DNA from: an uncultured Phascolarctobacterium sp.
Lineage (GTDB): Bacteria; Bacillota; Negativicutes; Acidaminococcales; Acidaminococcaceae
Direction: 5' to 3'
DNA: 50,109 nt
NCBI GenBank assembly: GCA_949299135.1
Contig: CASFZG010000018.1
Span: 1 to 50,109, forward strand
Of the stretch, positions 41,929 to 50,109 are shown one piece after another. The number at the start of each line of letters is the position of its first letter. Within the stretch, counting starts at the first letter, position 1. Under the pieces are notes generated by a model. The model was not told the origin of the DNA, made no database searches, and saw only the letters and a list, made by a program, of their open reading frames with translations. The position numbers and the translations under genes are program-made.

Positions 41929-42738
41929 ATGGATTTGTTAAGAGTAGATACCGAAAAATGTGTTAAATGCGGGCTTTGCGTACAGGCGTGCCCGTCCTGT
42001 ATTTTAACCATGGGCGAGGACGGCCCCAAATGCGATTTTGACCGCGGCTGCATGAGCTGCGGGCATTGTGTTGCCATCTGCCCGATGGGCGCGCTGGATA
42101 ACAAATATGCGCCGCTGGAAAAACAGGAACCTATCCCGATGCCGGTGCTGGACAGTGAAACGGCTTATAACTTTTTGCGTATGCGCCGCAGCGTGCGCCT
42201 GTTTAAACCGGAAGCTCCCAGCGACGAAGACCTTACCAGACTGCTTGACGTGTGCCGCTATGCGCCGACGGCGGGCAATTCGCAGGGGCTTTATTATATC
42301 GTTATCCGCGACAGGGAAACCATTAAAAAAATTGCCGACGCTACTGCCGAATGGATGCAGCAGGAAATTGACGCCGGTAGCGACGATAAACGTTATTTTA
42401 CTACCGTGCTGCGTGCTTACAATGACCGCGGTCAGGACATTATCGCGCGTAATGCGCCGTGCTTGGTGTTTGCAACGGCCAAACGCCTTAACCGCACCGG
42501 CGTGAGCAATGCTGAACAGGCATGGGCTTACGCGGAGCTTTTTGCACCGACGATTGGGCTTGGCACAACGATTGCAGGTTTTATCCAGACCTGCGGCATT
42601 GCAGCTTACCAGCCTTTGCTTGATTTGGTCGGCGTGCCGCCGAAGTTTAAAATTTGCGGCACTTTGATGGTTGGCTACCCGCGCGTTAAGTTCCAGCGTT
42701 TGGTAGAGCGCCAGCATTTGAAAGTTGAGTTTAAATAA
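41929..42738 (+). CDS. Ferredoxin-nitroreductase fusion
   Basis: A 269-residue protein. The N-terminus holds two 4Fe-4S motifs (CVKCGLCVQACPSC and CMSCGHCVAICPMGAL). The rest is a nitroreductase-type FMN domain: FLRMRRSVRLFKPEAPSDEDLTRLLDVCRYAPTAGNSQG at the start of the fold, and GLGTTIAGFIQTCGIAAYQPLLDLVGVPPKFKICGTLMVGYP near the end. Such fusions reduce nitro or quinone compounds with ferredoxin electrons in anaerobes. ATG follows GAGGTGACGGC. Confidence 0.92.
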   Translation: MDLLRVDTEKCVKCGLCVQACPSCILTMGEDGPKCDFDRGCMSCGHCVAICPMGALDNKYAPLEKQEPIPMPVLDSETAYNFLRMRRSVRLFKPEAPSDEDLTRLLDVCRYAPTAGNSQGLYYIVIRDRETIKKIADATAEWMQQEIDAGSDDKRYFTTVLRAYNDRGQDIIARNAPCLVFATAKRLNRTGVSNAEQAWAYAELFAPTIGLGTTIAGFIQTCGIAAYQPLLDLVGVPPKFKICGTLMVGYPRVKFQRLVERQHLKVEFK

Positions 42739-42751
42739 GCACTATATTATT

Positions 42752-42787
42752 AACGGTACAGCTTACGTGGCTGTGCCGTTTTTTTGT
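42752..42787 (+). terminator. Terminator after the nitroreductase gene
   Basis: Arms 42752-42762 and 42770-42780 pair with one G-T, followed by a run of T to 42787. The rest of 42788-42911 is AT-rich with no gene seen. Confidence 0.85.
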
Positions 42788-42911
42788 TACTTATGCAACA
42801 GTTTTAAGGCTTTAAATAAATAGTTTTCCAAATTTACTGTAAATTAAAGGAAATATAAAAATTTTGCAGAAATTAAAACTCAATAATGTTTACAAACAAG
42901 GGGGAATATGT

Positions 42912-44978
42912 ATGAAAGAGTATACCGGCGATAGAATTCGCAATGTGGCCATTGTGGGTCATGGTGGGGCAGGAACGACATCTGTTACGGAAGGCCTGCT
43001 GTACCGTTCCGGCGCAATTACCAGAATGGGTAAGGTTGAAGATGGAGCTACCACCACTGACTACGAACCGGAAGAAATTAAACGCGGCGTGTCCGTAAAC
43101 GCAACGCTTGCACCGGTTGAATGGCGCGATACTAAAATTAACTTTATCGATACCCCGGGCTTTGCTGATTTTGTGGCCGAAGTTAAGGGCGCGTTCCGTG
43201 CTGTTGACAGCGCGCTTATCGTTGTCTGTGCAACCAGCGGCGTACAGGTTGGCACCGAGCAGTGCTGGAAGCTGGCAGAAGAAGCACATCTGCCGCGCAT
43301 AGTTTTCGTAAACAAAATGGACCGTGAGAATGCCGACTTTGACAGCATTCTGGATAACCTGCGCGCAAAAATCGGCAAGCGCGTACTGCCGTTGCAGCTG
43401 CCTTTGGGCAAGGAATCCGGTTTCTGCGGCGTTATCGATATTTATAAAATGAAAGCCTATAAGGCTAACGGCAATGATTCCATCGAAATGGACATTCCGG
43501 AAGAATACATGGAAGCTGCCAAAGAAGCGCACGAAAAAATGGTTGAAGCAGCGGTTGAGGCTGATGACGATTGCATGATGCGTTATCTGGAAGGCGAAAC
43601 CATCAGCGATAAAGAAATTATGGACTGCCTGATTAAAGGCATCCGCCAGGCGATTATTTTCCCGGTACTGTGCGGCAGCGCGTACAAGGATATCGGCTTG
43701 GGCCGTGTGATGAACGCCATTATTGACTACACCTACCCGGCAATTTTGAACGACTTTGTTGTTACCAACCCGGAAACCGGCGAGGAAGAAGTACGCGACG
43801 CCAACGCGCCGATGGCTGCTTTGGTATTTAAAACCACGTCCGACCCGTTTGTCGGCCGCCTGAGCTTCTTCAGGGTATTCAGCGGCAGCATTAAGAGCGA
43901 CAGCATGGTTTACAACGCCAGCCGCGAAAAAGAAGAACGCTTCGGCACGGTATTTACCATGCGCGGCAAAACGCAGATTCCGATGAAAGAAGTTGTTGCG
44001 GGCGATATCGGCGTTACCACCAAATTGCAGTTTACCGCTACCGGCGATACCCTGAGCGATAAAAATTCCCCGGTACTGTTTAAACCTATCGCATTCCCCC
44101 TGCCGATGTATACACGCGCTATTTACGCCAAGAAGAAAGGCGAGGAAGAAAAGATTGCTTCGGCGCTGAACCGCCTGATGGACGAAGACCCGACGATTAT
44201 CGTTACCAGAAACACCGCAACGAAGGAAACTTTAATCAGCGGCATGGGAGACCAGCACATTGAAATCATCATGGAGCGCATGAAACGTAAATTCGGCGTG
44301 GAAGCCGACCTGCGCGCACCGATTGTTGAATACCGTGAAACCATCCGCGGCACCGCGATGAATGTGGAAGGCAAGCATAAGAAACAATCCGGCGGCCATG
44401 GCCAGTACGGACATGTTATTATCAACATGGAACCGCTGCCGCCCGGAACAGGTTTTGAATTTGTTGATAAAATCTTCGGCGGCGCTGTACCGCGCCAGTA
44501 CATCCCGGCTGTTGAAAAGGGCATGCGCGAATCTATGGAACACGGCGTGCTGGCAGGTTATCCGGTAGTGGATATCCGCATTACGCTGGTTGACGGTTCT
44601 TACCACACCGTTGACTCCTCCGAAATGGCGTTTAAGGTTGCTTCCAACATCGCCTTTAAAAAGGCAATGGAAGCTGCGCGCCCGGTATTGATGGAGCCTG
44701 TTTATAACCTTGACGTATATTGCGCCGAGAGCATGATGGGCGACGTTATCGGCGACCTGAACAGCAAACGCGGCCGTATTTTGGGCATGCAGAGCCTTGA
44801 AGACGGCATGGGCTGCATTAAGGCACAGGTGCCTTATGCTGAAATTACCGAATACGCCGTTGACCTGCGCGCTTTGACCCAGGGCCTGGGCACCTTTGAA
44901 ATGAAGTTTGACCATTACGAAGATGTGCCGCAGAAAATGGCTGAAAAAATTATTGCCGAACGCAAGGAACAGCAGTAA
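42912..44978 (+). CDS. Elongation factor G paralogue with altered P-loop
   Basis: A protein of 688 residues from the ATG at 42912, after AAGGGGGAA. It has the EF-G domain order: GTPase with DTPGFADF (G3) and NKMDREN (G4), domain II, and domains III-V with QSGGHGQYGHVIINMEP and YAEITEYAVDLRALTQGLGTF. The G1 motif reads GHGGAGTTSV, where the invariant Lys of GxxxxGK[ST] is Thr (ACG). One base change from AAG would give it. A paralogue of the EF-G2 type rather than the main fusA is likely, since no rpsL, rpsG or tuf is near. Whether it still binds GTP is open. A terminator follows at 45012-45039. Confidence 0.88.
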   Translation: MKEYTGDRIRNVAIVGHGGAGTTSVTEGLLYRSGAITRMGKVEDGATTTDYEPEEIKRGVSVNATLAPVEWRDTKINFIDTPGFADFVAEVKGAFRAVDSALIVVCATSGVQVGTEQCWKLAEEAHLPRIVFVNKMDRENADFDSILDNLRAKIGKRVLPLQLPLGKESGFCGVIDIYKMKAYKANGNDSIEMDIPEEYMEAAKEAHEKMVEAAVEADDDCMMRYLEGETISDKEIMDCLIKGIRQAIIFPVLCGSAYKDIGLGRVMNAIIDYTYPAILNDFVVTNPETGEEEVRDANAPMAALVFKTTSDPFVGRLSFFRVFSGSIKSDSMVYNASREKEERFGTVFTMRGKTQIPMKEVVAGDIGVTTKLQFTATGDTLSDKNSPVLFKPIAFPLPMYTRAIYAKKKGEEEKIASALNRLMDEDPTIIVTRNTATKETLISGMGDQHIEIIMERMKRKFGVEADLRAPIVEYRETIRGTAMNVEGKHKKQSGGHGQYGHVIINMEPLPPGTGFEFVDKIFGGAVPRQYIPAVEKGMRESMEHGVLAGYPVVDIRITLVDGSYHTVDSSEMAFKVASNIAFKKAMEAARPVLMEPVYNLDVYCAESMMGDVIGDLNSKRGRILGMQSLEDGMGCIKAQVPYAEITEYAVDLRALTQGLGTFEMKFDHYEDVPQKMAEKIIAERKEQQ

Positions 44979-45011
44979 AAACCAATAATTTGCAGTTTTA
45001 AGCTGCGTTAG

Positions 45012-45039
45012 CGCCGCCGCTTTTTAGCGGCGGCGTTTT
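45012..45039 (+). terminator. Terminator after the EF-G-like gene
   Basis: CGCCGCCGC (45012-45020) with GCGGCGGCG (45027-45035) and TTTT. Confidence 0.88.
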
Positions 45040-45050
45040 GCATAAAAAAT

Positions 45051-45074
45051 AACCCCTTCAAATAATGAAGGGGT
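45051..45074 (-). terminator. Terminator of the brnTA operon
   Basis: AACCCCTTCA (45051-45060) with TGAAGGGGTT (45065-45074); on the minus strand the stem is followed by ATTTTTTATG, so it ends the minus-strand pair. Confidence 0.85.
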
Positions 45075-45086
45075 TTGGCAATTATT

Positions 45087-45302
45087 TTATTTCCACGCCA
45101 GTTCCAAATCTTTTTTCTTATCGGCGCAATCCGTCAGGTAAGAATTGATTAAAATTTGATAGGGGATACCCTTTTGTTTGGCAAGCGCTTTAAAATAAGC
45201 AATGGTGGACACATCAAGATTGATGGTAATTTGCTTTTTTTCTCTGCGGGTATAAGGGTTTTTTCTGGGATTTAAATTTTTAATATCGTATTCTTCCAAC
45301 AT
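45087..45302 (-). CDS. brnA: BrnA-like antitoxin
   Basis: A protein of 71 residues from the ATG at 45302 (AAGGATGGTGG upstream); an ATG at 45323 lies inside the toxin gene and lacks a binding site. The text REKKQITINLDVSTIAYFKALAKQKGIPYQILINSYLTDCADK is a ribbon-helix-helix of the BrnA family: a beta-strand with Thr-Asn-Asp followed by a helix and the GxPYQxLIN turn. It should neutralise the toxin encoded just before it and bind the operon's own promoter. The gene begins 1 base after the toxin stop. Confidence 0.85.
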   Translation of the reverse strand: MLEEYDIKNLNPRKNPYTRREKKQITINLDVSTIAYFKALAKQKGIPYQILINSYLTDCADKKKDLELAWK

Positions 45303-45303
45303 A

Positions 45304-45597
45304 TTACCACCATCCTTCAACATAAGTTTGTTTTTCGTTTTTAGTCGCCTTTCTTGCGGAAATAATCCTTATTGTATTGTCTTTATCCCTGTAACAATGG
45401 CTGACGATACAAACCTTTTCCGTTTCGGTAACGCCGATAATTAAAAATCTTTCTTCGCCTTGAGAATGTTCAGGGTCGTCAAACAAAATAGCGTCGTCAT
45501 CGTAAAATACTGTTTTGGCTTCTTCAAATGAAATGCCATGTTTGCGTTTGTTAATGGTATTTTTATTTTCATCCCATTCAAATTTTAAGTCTTCCAT
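45304..45597 (-). CDS. brnT: BrnT family toxin (ribonuclease)
   Basis: A 97-residue toxin: FEWDENKNTINKRKHGISFEEAKTVFYDDDAILFDDPEHSQGEERFLIIGVTETEKVCIVSHCYRDKDNTIRIISARKATKNEKQTY, matching the BrnT text WDExKNxxNxxKHGxxFEEAxxVF and RIISARKAT...E...Y. These RelE-fold proteins cut RNA. The pair sits between the EF-G-like gene and transketolase on the opposite strand. There is no Shine-Dalgarno; the promoter lies so close that transcription would start at the ATG. Confidence 0.92.
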   Translation of the reverse strand: MEDLKFEWDENKNTINKRKHGISFEEAKTVFYDDDAILFDDPEHSQGEERFLIIGVTETEKVCIVSHCYRDKDNTIRIISARKATKNEKQTYVEGWW

Positions 45598-45603
45598 ACT
45601 TAT

Positions 45604-45632
45604 ATTATAATTATCATATAATTATAAGTCAA
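45604..45632 (-). promoter_or_regulatory. brnT promoter with an embedded palindromic operator
   Basis: On the minus strand TTGACT (45632-45627), 17-base spacer, TATAAT (45609-45604), 6 bases before the brnT ATG. A perfect 10-bp inverted repeat, TTATAATTAT (45605-45614) and ATAATTATAA (45618-45627), covers the spacer and -10: the expected site for a ribbon-helix-helix antitoxin to repress. Confidence 0.8.
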
Positions 45633-45695
45633 GAAGACTATGGAAAAAACTGTTTAATAAATTTTATTTTGAAGATTATTTAATGGTTATACTGT

Positions 45696-45723
45696 TTGAA
45701 AAAAAGGCTAATTGTGTTATAAT
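45696..45723 (+). promoter_or_regulatory. Promoter of tkt
   Basis: TTGAAA (45696-45701), 16-base spacer and TATAAT (45718-45723), 39 bases before the tkt start. Confidence 0.65.
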
Positions 45724-45761
45724 TTATACAAATAACGTACAATAATTGGAGGGTTTATCTT

Positions 45762-47747
45762 ATGCAGACGATCGACCAGGTTGCAGTAAACACCTTGAGA
45801 TTTTTATCCGTCGACGAAGTTGAAAAGGCAAAATCCGGCCATCCGGGCTTTCCTTTGGGCACGGCTCCGCTGATGTATACGGTTTGGGACCGTTTTATGA
45901 ACTATAACCCTAAAGACCCCAACTGGTTCAACAGGGACAGATTTATTTTATCGCCGGGCCACGGCAGCGCGCTTTATTATGCTATGCTGCATCTGGCAGG
46001 CTACGACGTATCTATCGAAGATTTGAAAAACTTCCGCCAGTGGGGCAGCATTACCCCGGGCCATCCGGAATACGGCGTAACGCCGGGCGTTGATGCTTCT
46101 ACCGGCCCGCTGGGGCACGGTTTTGCCATGGGCGTTGGTTTTGCGATTGCCGAAACGATGCTGGCGGCAAAATACAACAAACCGGGCTTTGAAGTTGTTA
46201 ACCACTACACTTATGGCCTGACCAGTGACGGTGACCAGATGGAAGGCGTTGCCAGCGAAGCGGCATCCCTTGCAGGCACACTTGGCCTTGGAAAACTGAT
46301 TTACCTTTACGATGATAACCATATTACCATTGAGGGCAGCACCGATATCGCCTTCCGTGAGGACGTAGGCAAACGCTTTGAAGCTTACGGCTGGCAGGTT
46401 CTGCGCGTGGCTGATTCCGAAGACATAGACGCTTTGGAAAAAGCAGTTAAGGAAGCACAGGCCGATACCGAACACCCGAGCCTGATTATTGTACGCACGC
46501 ATATCGGTTACGGCAGCCCGAAACAGGACAATGCCTCCTGCCACGGCGAACCGCTTGGCGCCGAAGGCGTTGCCAAAACCAAAGAAGCAGCAAACTGGCC
46601 CGTTGGTCAGAGCTTTTATGTACCGGTGACGGTGCGCAAGCATTTTGACGACAAACTTGCCGCCTGCGCCGAAAAACAGGCCGCATGGGAAGCGCTGCTT
46701 GCCGATTACAAAGTAGTTTACCCGGAACTGGGCAAGGAACTGGAAGAACGCATTAAAGGCGATGTGCTGGTAAACCGTGCCGACCTTGAAGCGGTATTTA
46801 ACGATATCGAAGCAACTTCCACCCGTGAAGCAAGCGGCGAAGTGCTGCAAAAACTTTCCATGCAGCTGCCGCAGCTGGTTGGCGGCAGTGCCGACCTTGG
46901 CCCTTCCAATAAAACCGTTATGAAAACCTGCGGTTATTATTCCCAGGATGACAGAACCGGCAGAAACCTGCACTTTGGCGTACGCGAACACGCTATGGGC
47001 AAAGCGCTGAACGGCATTGCCCTGCACGGCGGTTTCATTCCGTTTGGCGGCACGTTCCTTGTATTTGCCGATTTTATGCGCCCCGCAGTACGCATGGCCG
47101 CACTTATGGGCCTGCGTTCCATCTTTGTATTTACGCACGACAGCATCGCGGTAGGCGAAGACGGCCCGACGCACCAGCCGGTTGAACAAACCATGAGCCT
47201 GCGCGTAATCCCGAACCTGTGCGTAATCCGTCCGGCGGATGCTTTGGAAACCGCAATGGCATGGCAGACCGCGTGCCTGAACGAGCATAAACCGACGGCG
47301 TTGCTCTTGAGCCGCCAGAAACTGCCCGTACTGCACAAATACGCAGAAGTTATCCACGAAAACGCCGGTAAGGGCGCTTATGTGCTGGACGCAGGCAAAG
47401 GCACTGCCAAAGCAGTTATCATCGCTACCGGCAGCGAAGTGCATGTTGCACTGGAGGCACAGGCGAAACTTGCGGAAGAAGGCATCTGCGTAAGCGTTGT
47501 AAGCATGCCGAGCTGGGATGTATTTGAACAGCAGAGCGAAGGATATAAACAGTCCGTACTGCCTGCGGGACTGCCGAAGGTTGCCGTTGAAGCCGGCGTA
47601 ACTTTGGGCTGGAGCCGCTACACCGGCAGCGAGGACAATGTTATCGGCATCAACAAATTCGGCGCATCCGCACCCGGCGGCACCGTGCTGAAAGAATATG
47701 GCTTTACCGCCGAAAACGTTGCCAATAAAGTAAAAAGTTTACTGTAA
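45762..47747 (+). CDS. tkt: Transketolase
   Basis: A 661-residue full-length enzyme of the pentose phosphate pathway. Seen: KSGHPGFPLGTAPLMYTVW, FILSPGHGSALYYAMLHL, DGDQMEGVASEAASLAGTLGLGKLIYLYDDN (thiamine diphosphate site GDG/N), FGVREHAMGKALNGIALHGG and FTHDSIAVGEDGPTHQPVEQ, and the C-terminal domain VAVEAGVTLGWSRYTG. Start ATG follows GGAGGG. It uses thiamine diphosphate, and thiamine salvage genes follow directly. Confidence 0.97.
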   Translation: MQTIDQVAVNTLRFLSVDEVEKAKSGHPGFPLGTAPLMYTVWDRFMNYNPKDPNWFNRDRFILSPGHGSALYYAMLHLAGYDVSIEDLKNFRQWGSITPGHPEYGVTPGVDASTGPLGHGFAMGVGFAIAETMLAAKYNKPGFEVVNHYTYGLTSDGDQMEGVASEAASLAGTLGLGKLIYLYDDNHITIEGSTDIAFREDVGKRFEAYGWQVLRVADSEDIDALEKAVKEAQADTEHPSLIIVRTHIGYGSPKQDNASCHGEPLGAEGVAKTKEAANWPVGQSFYVPVTVRKHFDDKLAACAEKQAAWEALLADYKVVYPELGKELEERIKGDVLVNRADLEAVFNDIEATSTREASGEVLQKLSMQLPQLVGGSADLGPSNKTVMKTCGYYSQDDRTGRNLHFGVREHAMGKALNGIALHGGFIPFGGTFLVFADFMRPAVRMAALMGLRSIFVFTHDSIAVGEDGPTHQPVEQTMSLRVIPNLCVIRPADALETAMAWQTACLNEHKPTALLLSRQKLPVLHKYAEVIHENAGKGAYVLDAGKGTAKAVIIATGSEVHVALEAQAKLAEEGICVSVVSMPSWDVFEQQSEGYKQSVLPAGLPKVAVEAGVTLGWSRYTGSEDNVIGINKFGASAPGGTVLKEYGFTAENVANKVKSLL

Positions 47748-47753
47748 AAATTT

Positions 47754-47786
47754 AACGGGCCCGGCTGGTTGCTGAGCCCGTTTTTT
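47754..47786 (+). terminator. Terminator between tkt and thiD
   Basis: AACGGGC (47754-47760) with GCCCGTT (47776-47782) and TTTTTT. Its closeness to thiD suggests thiD has read-through or a promoter nearby; none is obvious. Confidence 0.8.
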
Positions 47787-47802
47787 ATGTAAAGGAGCTA
47801 CC

Positions 47803-48606
47803 ATGAAAAACCTACTTACCATTGCCGGCAGTGATTGCAGCGGCGGCGCCGGCATTCAGGCCGATTTAAAAACTTTTGCCGCGCACGGCACTTTTGGCAT
47901 GAGCGTTATTGTTTCCGTCGTTGCGGAAAACACGGCGCGCGTGATTGATATTCAGGACGTTACGCCGGACATGATTGAAAAGCAGATGGACGCAGTTTTT
48001 GAAGATATTTTTCCTGACGCCGTTAAAATCGGCATGCTGAGTACGCCGGAGTGCATGCAGGTAGTTGCGGGCAAGCTGAAAGAATACAAGCCGCAGAACG
48101 TCGTTATCGACCCTGTTATGTACGCAAAAAACGGCTGTGCTTTAATGCAGCCTTACGCCATCGACACTTTAATTAAAACCATCATCCCGCTGGCGGATGT
48201 GCTGACGCCGAATATCCCCGAAGCGGAAAAAATTGCAGAGATGAAAATTGAAACCGTTGCCGATATGGAAGCGGCGGCGAAAAAAATCTGTGCTATGGGC
48301 TGTAAGGCGATTGTCGTTAAGGGCGGGCACCACATCGGCGACGCTGTGGACGTGCTGTATGACGGCAAGGATTTTTACCATTTTGAAACCGAACGCATCG
48401 AAACAAAAAACACGCACGGCACAGGCTGCACGTTTTCCTCCGCCATTGCGGCGAATTTGGCTAACGGCATGACGGTGGCGGAAGCCGTTAAAGCAGCCAA
48501 AAATTACGTTACCACGGCCATTAAGCACAGCCTTGCCAAGGGTAAAGGCTGCGGCCCGACGCACCATTTTGTTGATTTATACAGAAAGGCAGGCATGCTG
48601 GAATAA
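47803..48606 (+). CDS. thiD: Hydroxymethylpyrimidine (phosphate) kinase
   Basis: A 267-residue kinase: LTIAGSDCSGGAGIQADLKTFAAHGTFGMSVI, VIDPVMYAKNG, DVLTPNIPEAEKIA, VVKGGHHIGDAVDVLYDG and THGTGCTFSSAIAANLANG. It phosphorylates the pyrimidine half of thiamine. ATG follows AAAGGAGC. It overlaps thiM by 1 base. No TPP riboswitch is visible upstream. Confidence 0.96.
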   Translation: MKNLLTIAGSDCSGGAGIQADLKTFAAHGTFGMSVIVSVVAENTARVIDIQDVTPDMIEKQMDAVFEDIFPDAVKIGMLSTPECMQVVAGKLKEYKPQNVVIDPVMYAKNGCALMQPYAIDTLIKTIIPLADVLTPNIPEAEKIAEMKIETVADMEAAAKKICAMGCKAIVVKGGHHIGDAVDVLYDGKDFYHFETERIETKNTHGTGCTFSSAIAANLANGMTVAEAVKAAKNYVTTAIKHSLAKGKGCGPTHHFVDLYRKAGMLE

Positions 48607-49430
48607 TGGAAATGCAGAACCAATTTGGCAAAATTATTGAAGAATTGCAGAAAAAATGCCCGGTAATCCACCACATCACCAATTATGTAACGGTAGAATC
48701 CTGCGCCGACGCGGCAATTTGCGCCGGTGCTTCGCCCGTAATGGCGGATGACCCGGAAGAGGTTGAAAATATTACCGCAGGCAGCGATGCTCTGGTGCTG
48801 AACATCGGTACGATTGACTATAACAAAACCATTGCCATGGAGCGCGCAGCAGCCGCCGCCAAAAAGAAAGGCATACCCGTTGTGCTGGACCCCGTTGGCG
48901 CGATGAGCAGTGCGATGCGTTTAAACTTTGCGCTGAAACTGTTGCAGAGCGGCGCAATTACCATTGTGCGCGGCAACTACGACGAGTGCAAGGCGCTGGT
49001 TGACGAAAAAGCTGCCGGGCGTGGCGTGGACGGCATTACGCAGGCCGACGAAGGCGAAAAATTACAGGTGGCCAAAGCGCTGGCGGCAAAATTTAACTGC
49101 GTGGTTGCGCTTACCGGCAAGGTGGACTATGTAAGCAACGGTAAGCAGGTGCTGGTTTTAAACGGCGGCAACGAGATGCTGAAAAAAATTACCGGAGCAG
49201 GCTGCATGACTACAACCTTGTGCGCCTGCTGCGCGGCAGTATGCAAGGATTACATGACGGCAGCAGCACTGGGCGTTGTAATTATGGGGCAGGCTGCCGA
49301 ACTTGCCGCAGGCTTTATGGAAAAGAAAGACGGCCCGGGCATGTTTAAAACAAGCCTGTTTGACGGCATTTACCACGTTACCGGCAAATGGAATTTAATT
49401 AACCTGAAGCCGGAAGAAAGAATGAATTGA
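48606..49430 (+). CDS. thiM: Hydroxyethylthiazole kinase
   Basis: A 274-residue salvage kinase: CPVIHHITNYVTVESCADAAICAGASPVMADDPEEVENI, VVLDPVGAMSSAMR, ITIVRGNYDECKAL and ITGAGCMTTTLCACCAAV. It phosphorylates the thiazole half. Starts at ATG 48606 or 48612. thiE begins 1 base after its stop. Confidence 0.96.
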   Translation: MEMQNQFGKIIEELQKKCPVIHHITNYVTVESCADAAICAGASPVMADDPEEVENITAGSDALVLNIGTIDYNKTIAMERAAAAAKKKGIPVVLDPVGAMSSAMRLNFALKLLQSGAITIVRGNYDECKALVDEKAAGRGVDGITQADEGEKLQVAKALAAKFNCVVALTGKVDYVSNGKQVLVLNGGNEMLKKITGAGCMTTTLCACCAAVCKDYMTAAALGVVIMGQAAELAAGFMEKKDGPGMFKTSLFDGIYHVTGKWNLINLKPEERMN

Positions 49431-49431
49431 T

Positions 49432-50055
49432 ATGAAACCGGTTTTGGATTACAGGGTTTACCTTGTTACGGACACCGTTTATTTTAACGACGCCAACATC
49501 TGGAACAAAATGGATGCGGCGTTGCGCGGCGGCGTGACGCTGGTGCAGTACCGCGACAAAACGCAGGAAAGCCGCATTTTGTACGAGCGCGCGCTGAAAA
49601 TGAAAGCACTGTGCGATAAATACAAAGTGCCGATGCTGGTTGACGACCGTGCAGATATTGCCTTTGCCGTAGGTGCGGCAGGCGTACACGTCGGGCAAAG
49701 CGATTTGCCTGCGGAAATAGCGCGGCGTATGCTTGGCGCAGATGCAATTATCGGCGTATCGGCGCACAACGCCGAAGAAGTATTGGCGGCGGAAGCAGCA
49801 GGGGCAGATTACCTTGGCTGCGGTGCAGTGTACCCGACCGGCACAAAAAAGGATACGTCCGTTATCGGCGTTGAAGGTTTAAAAGCCATCCGCGCGGTGA
49901 CAAAACTACCCTTTGTGGGTATTGGCGGCGTAACGCTTGCCAATTACCGCGATGTGCTTAACGCCGGTGCAGACGGCGTAGCTATAGTCAGCGCCATTTT
50001 AAGTGCAGACGATATTGAAAGCACTGTGCAGAAATTTGTGCAGCTTTCTTTGTAA
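49432..50055 (+). CDS. thiE: Thiamine phosphate synthase
   Basis: A 207-residue enzyme joining the two halves: YRVYLVTDTVYF, VTLVQYRDKTQESRILYERAL, VPMLVDDRADIAFAVGAAGVHVGQSDLPAEIARRMLG, DYLGCGAVYPTGTKKD and VGIGGVTLANYRDVLNAGADGVAIVSAIL. With thiD and thiM it forms a complete salvage operon; de novo genes thiC and thiG are not here. Confidence 0.96.
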   Translation: MKPVLDYRVYLVTDTVYFNDANIWNKMDAALRGGVTLVQYRDKTQESRILYERALKMKALCDKYKVPMLVDDRADIAFAVGAAGVHVGQSDLPAEIARRMLGADAIIGVSAHNAEEVLAAEAAGADYLGCGAVYPTGTKKDTSVIGVEGLKAIRAVTKLPFVGIGGVTLANYRDVLNAGADGVAIVSAILSADDIESTVQKFVQLSL

Positions 50056-50070
50056 AAATAATAAATGATT

Positions 50071-50109
50071 AAAAGCAGTTAGCAGTAAAGTTGCTGACTG
50101 CTTTTCTTT
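50071..50109 (+). terminator. Terminator after thiE
   Basis: AAAAGCAGTTAGCA (50071-50084) pairs with TGCTGACTGCTTTT (50092-50105), one G-T, with a T-rich tail at the window end. Confidence 0.85.

Noticed and set aside
45948-47444. Long open frame of 498 codons on minus opposite transketolase
   Set aside because: Antisense shadow of a well-conserved gene; high-GC codon bias opens the opposite frame and the protein text is low-complexity.
47748-47802. TPP riboswitch before thiD
   Set aside because: The 55-base gap is filled by the tkt terminator; no THI-box CTGAGA or aptamer arms are present.
1-50109. CRISPR array, tRNA or rRNA genes, insertion sequence
   Set aside because: No regularly spaced repeats, no cloverleaf or rRNA-like text, and no transposase or terminal inverted repeats noticed on either strand.

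Overview
The window reads as a Gram-positive-type (Firmicutes) housekeeping backbone carrying secretin and type IV pilus/type II secretion ATPase genes. Firmicutes that build an outer membrane are mainly Negativicutes, so an Acidaminococcaceae-like anaerobe (for example a Phascolarctobacterium relative) is my best guess. This is inference from gene content and order; no rRNA or tRNA gene was seen.

Composition is mosaic by eye. Positions 1-6170 are very AT-rich (about 30% GC), the rfbB remnant 6171-7190 is clearly richer, 7290-17600 is AT-rich again, and from about 17,660 onward the DNA is near 50% GC. The first 17.6 kb therefore looks like accessory DNA next to a conserved core.

Region 1 (1-4349): a tightly packed plus-strand cluster of two acyl carrier proteins (the first cut by the window edge), a GNAT-like protein, an amino-acid adenylating ligase, a metallo-beta-lactamase-fold hydrolase and a second GNAT protein. 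It looks like a small carrier-protein pathway that activates an acid or amino acid and transfers it to an acceptor. Region 2 (4350-6170): a minus-strand, stand-alone reverse transcriptase preceded by a strong predicted promoter and a roughly 290-nt hairpin-rich leader, the layout of a defence-associated RT (DRT) with a template ncRNA. This is the best candidate here for an undescribed system. Region 3 (6171-7190): rfbB broken by one amber codon exactly at the catalytic Glu position. Region 4 (7290-17602): two paralogous LysR regulators, an amidohydrolase, an HMG-CoA-lyase-like enzyme, a class III CoA-transferase, citrate-lyase-type CitD/CitE/CitF, an HD hydrolase and a DASS anion transporter, together a hydroxy-tricarboxylate or citramalate-like catabolic locus whose exact substrate is unclear.

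Region 5 (17,660-21,700): a divergent secretin/PilP-like pair and GspE/PilT ATPases. Region 6 (21,700-39,500): rqcH on minus, then the conserved core run yloC-remA-gmk-rpoZ-coaBC, SAM-I riboswitch-metK, priA, def-fmt-DUF116-rsmB-rlmN-stp-prkC-rsgA-rpe, most genes overlapping or within a few bases of each other. Region 7 (39,500-50,109): a small acidic/Tyr-rich protein, a rubredoxin-glutamate synthase fusion, a ferredoxin-nitroreductase, an EF-G paralogue lacking the P-loop Lys, a BrnT/BrnA toxin-antitoxin pair with a palindromic, apparently leaderless promoter, transketolase, and thiD-thiM-thiE for thiamine salvage. Intrinsic terminators separate most units.
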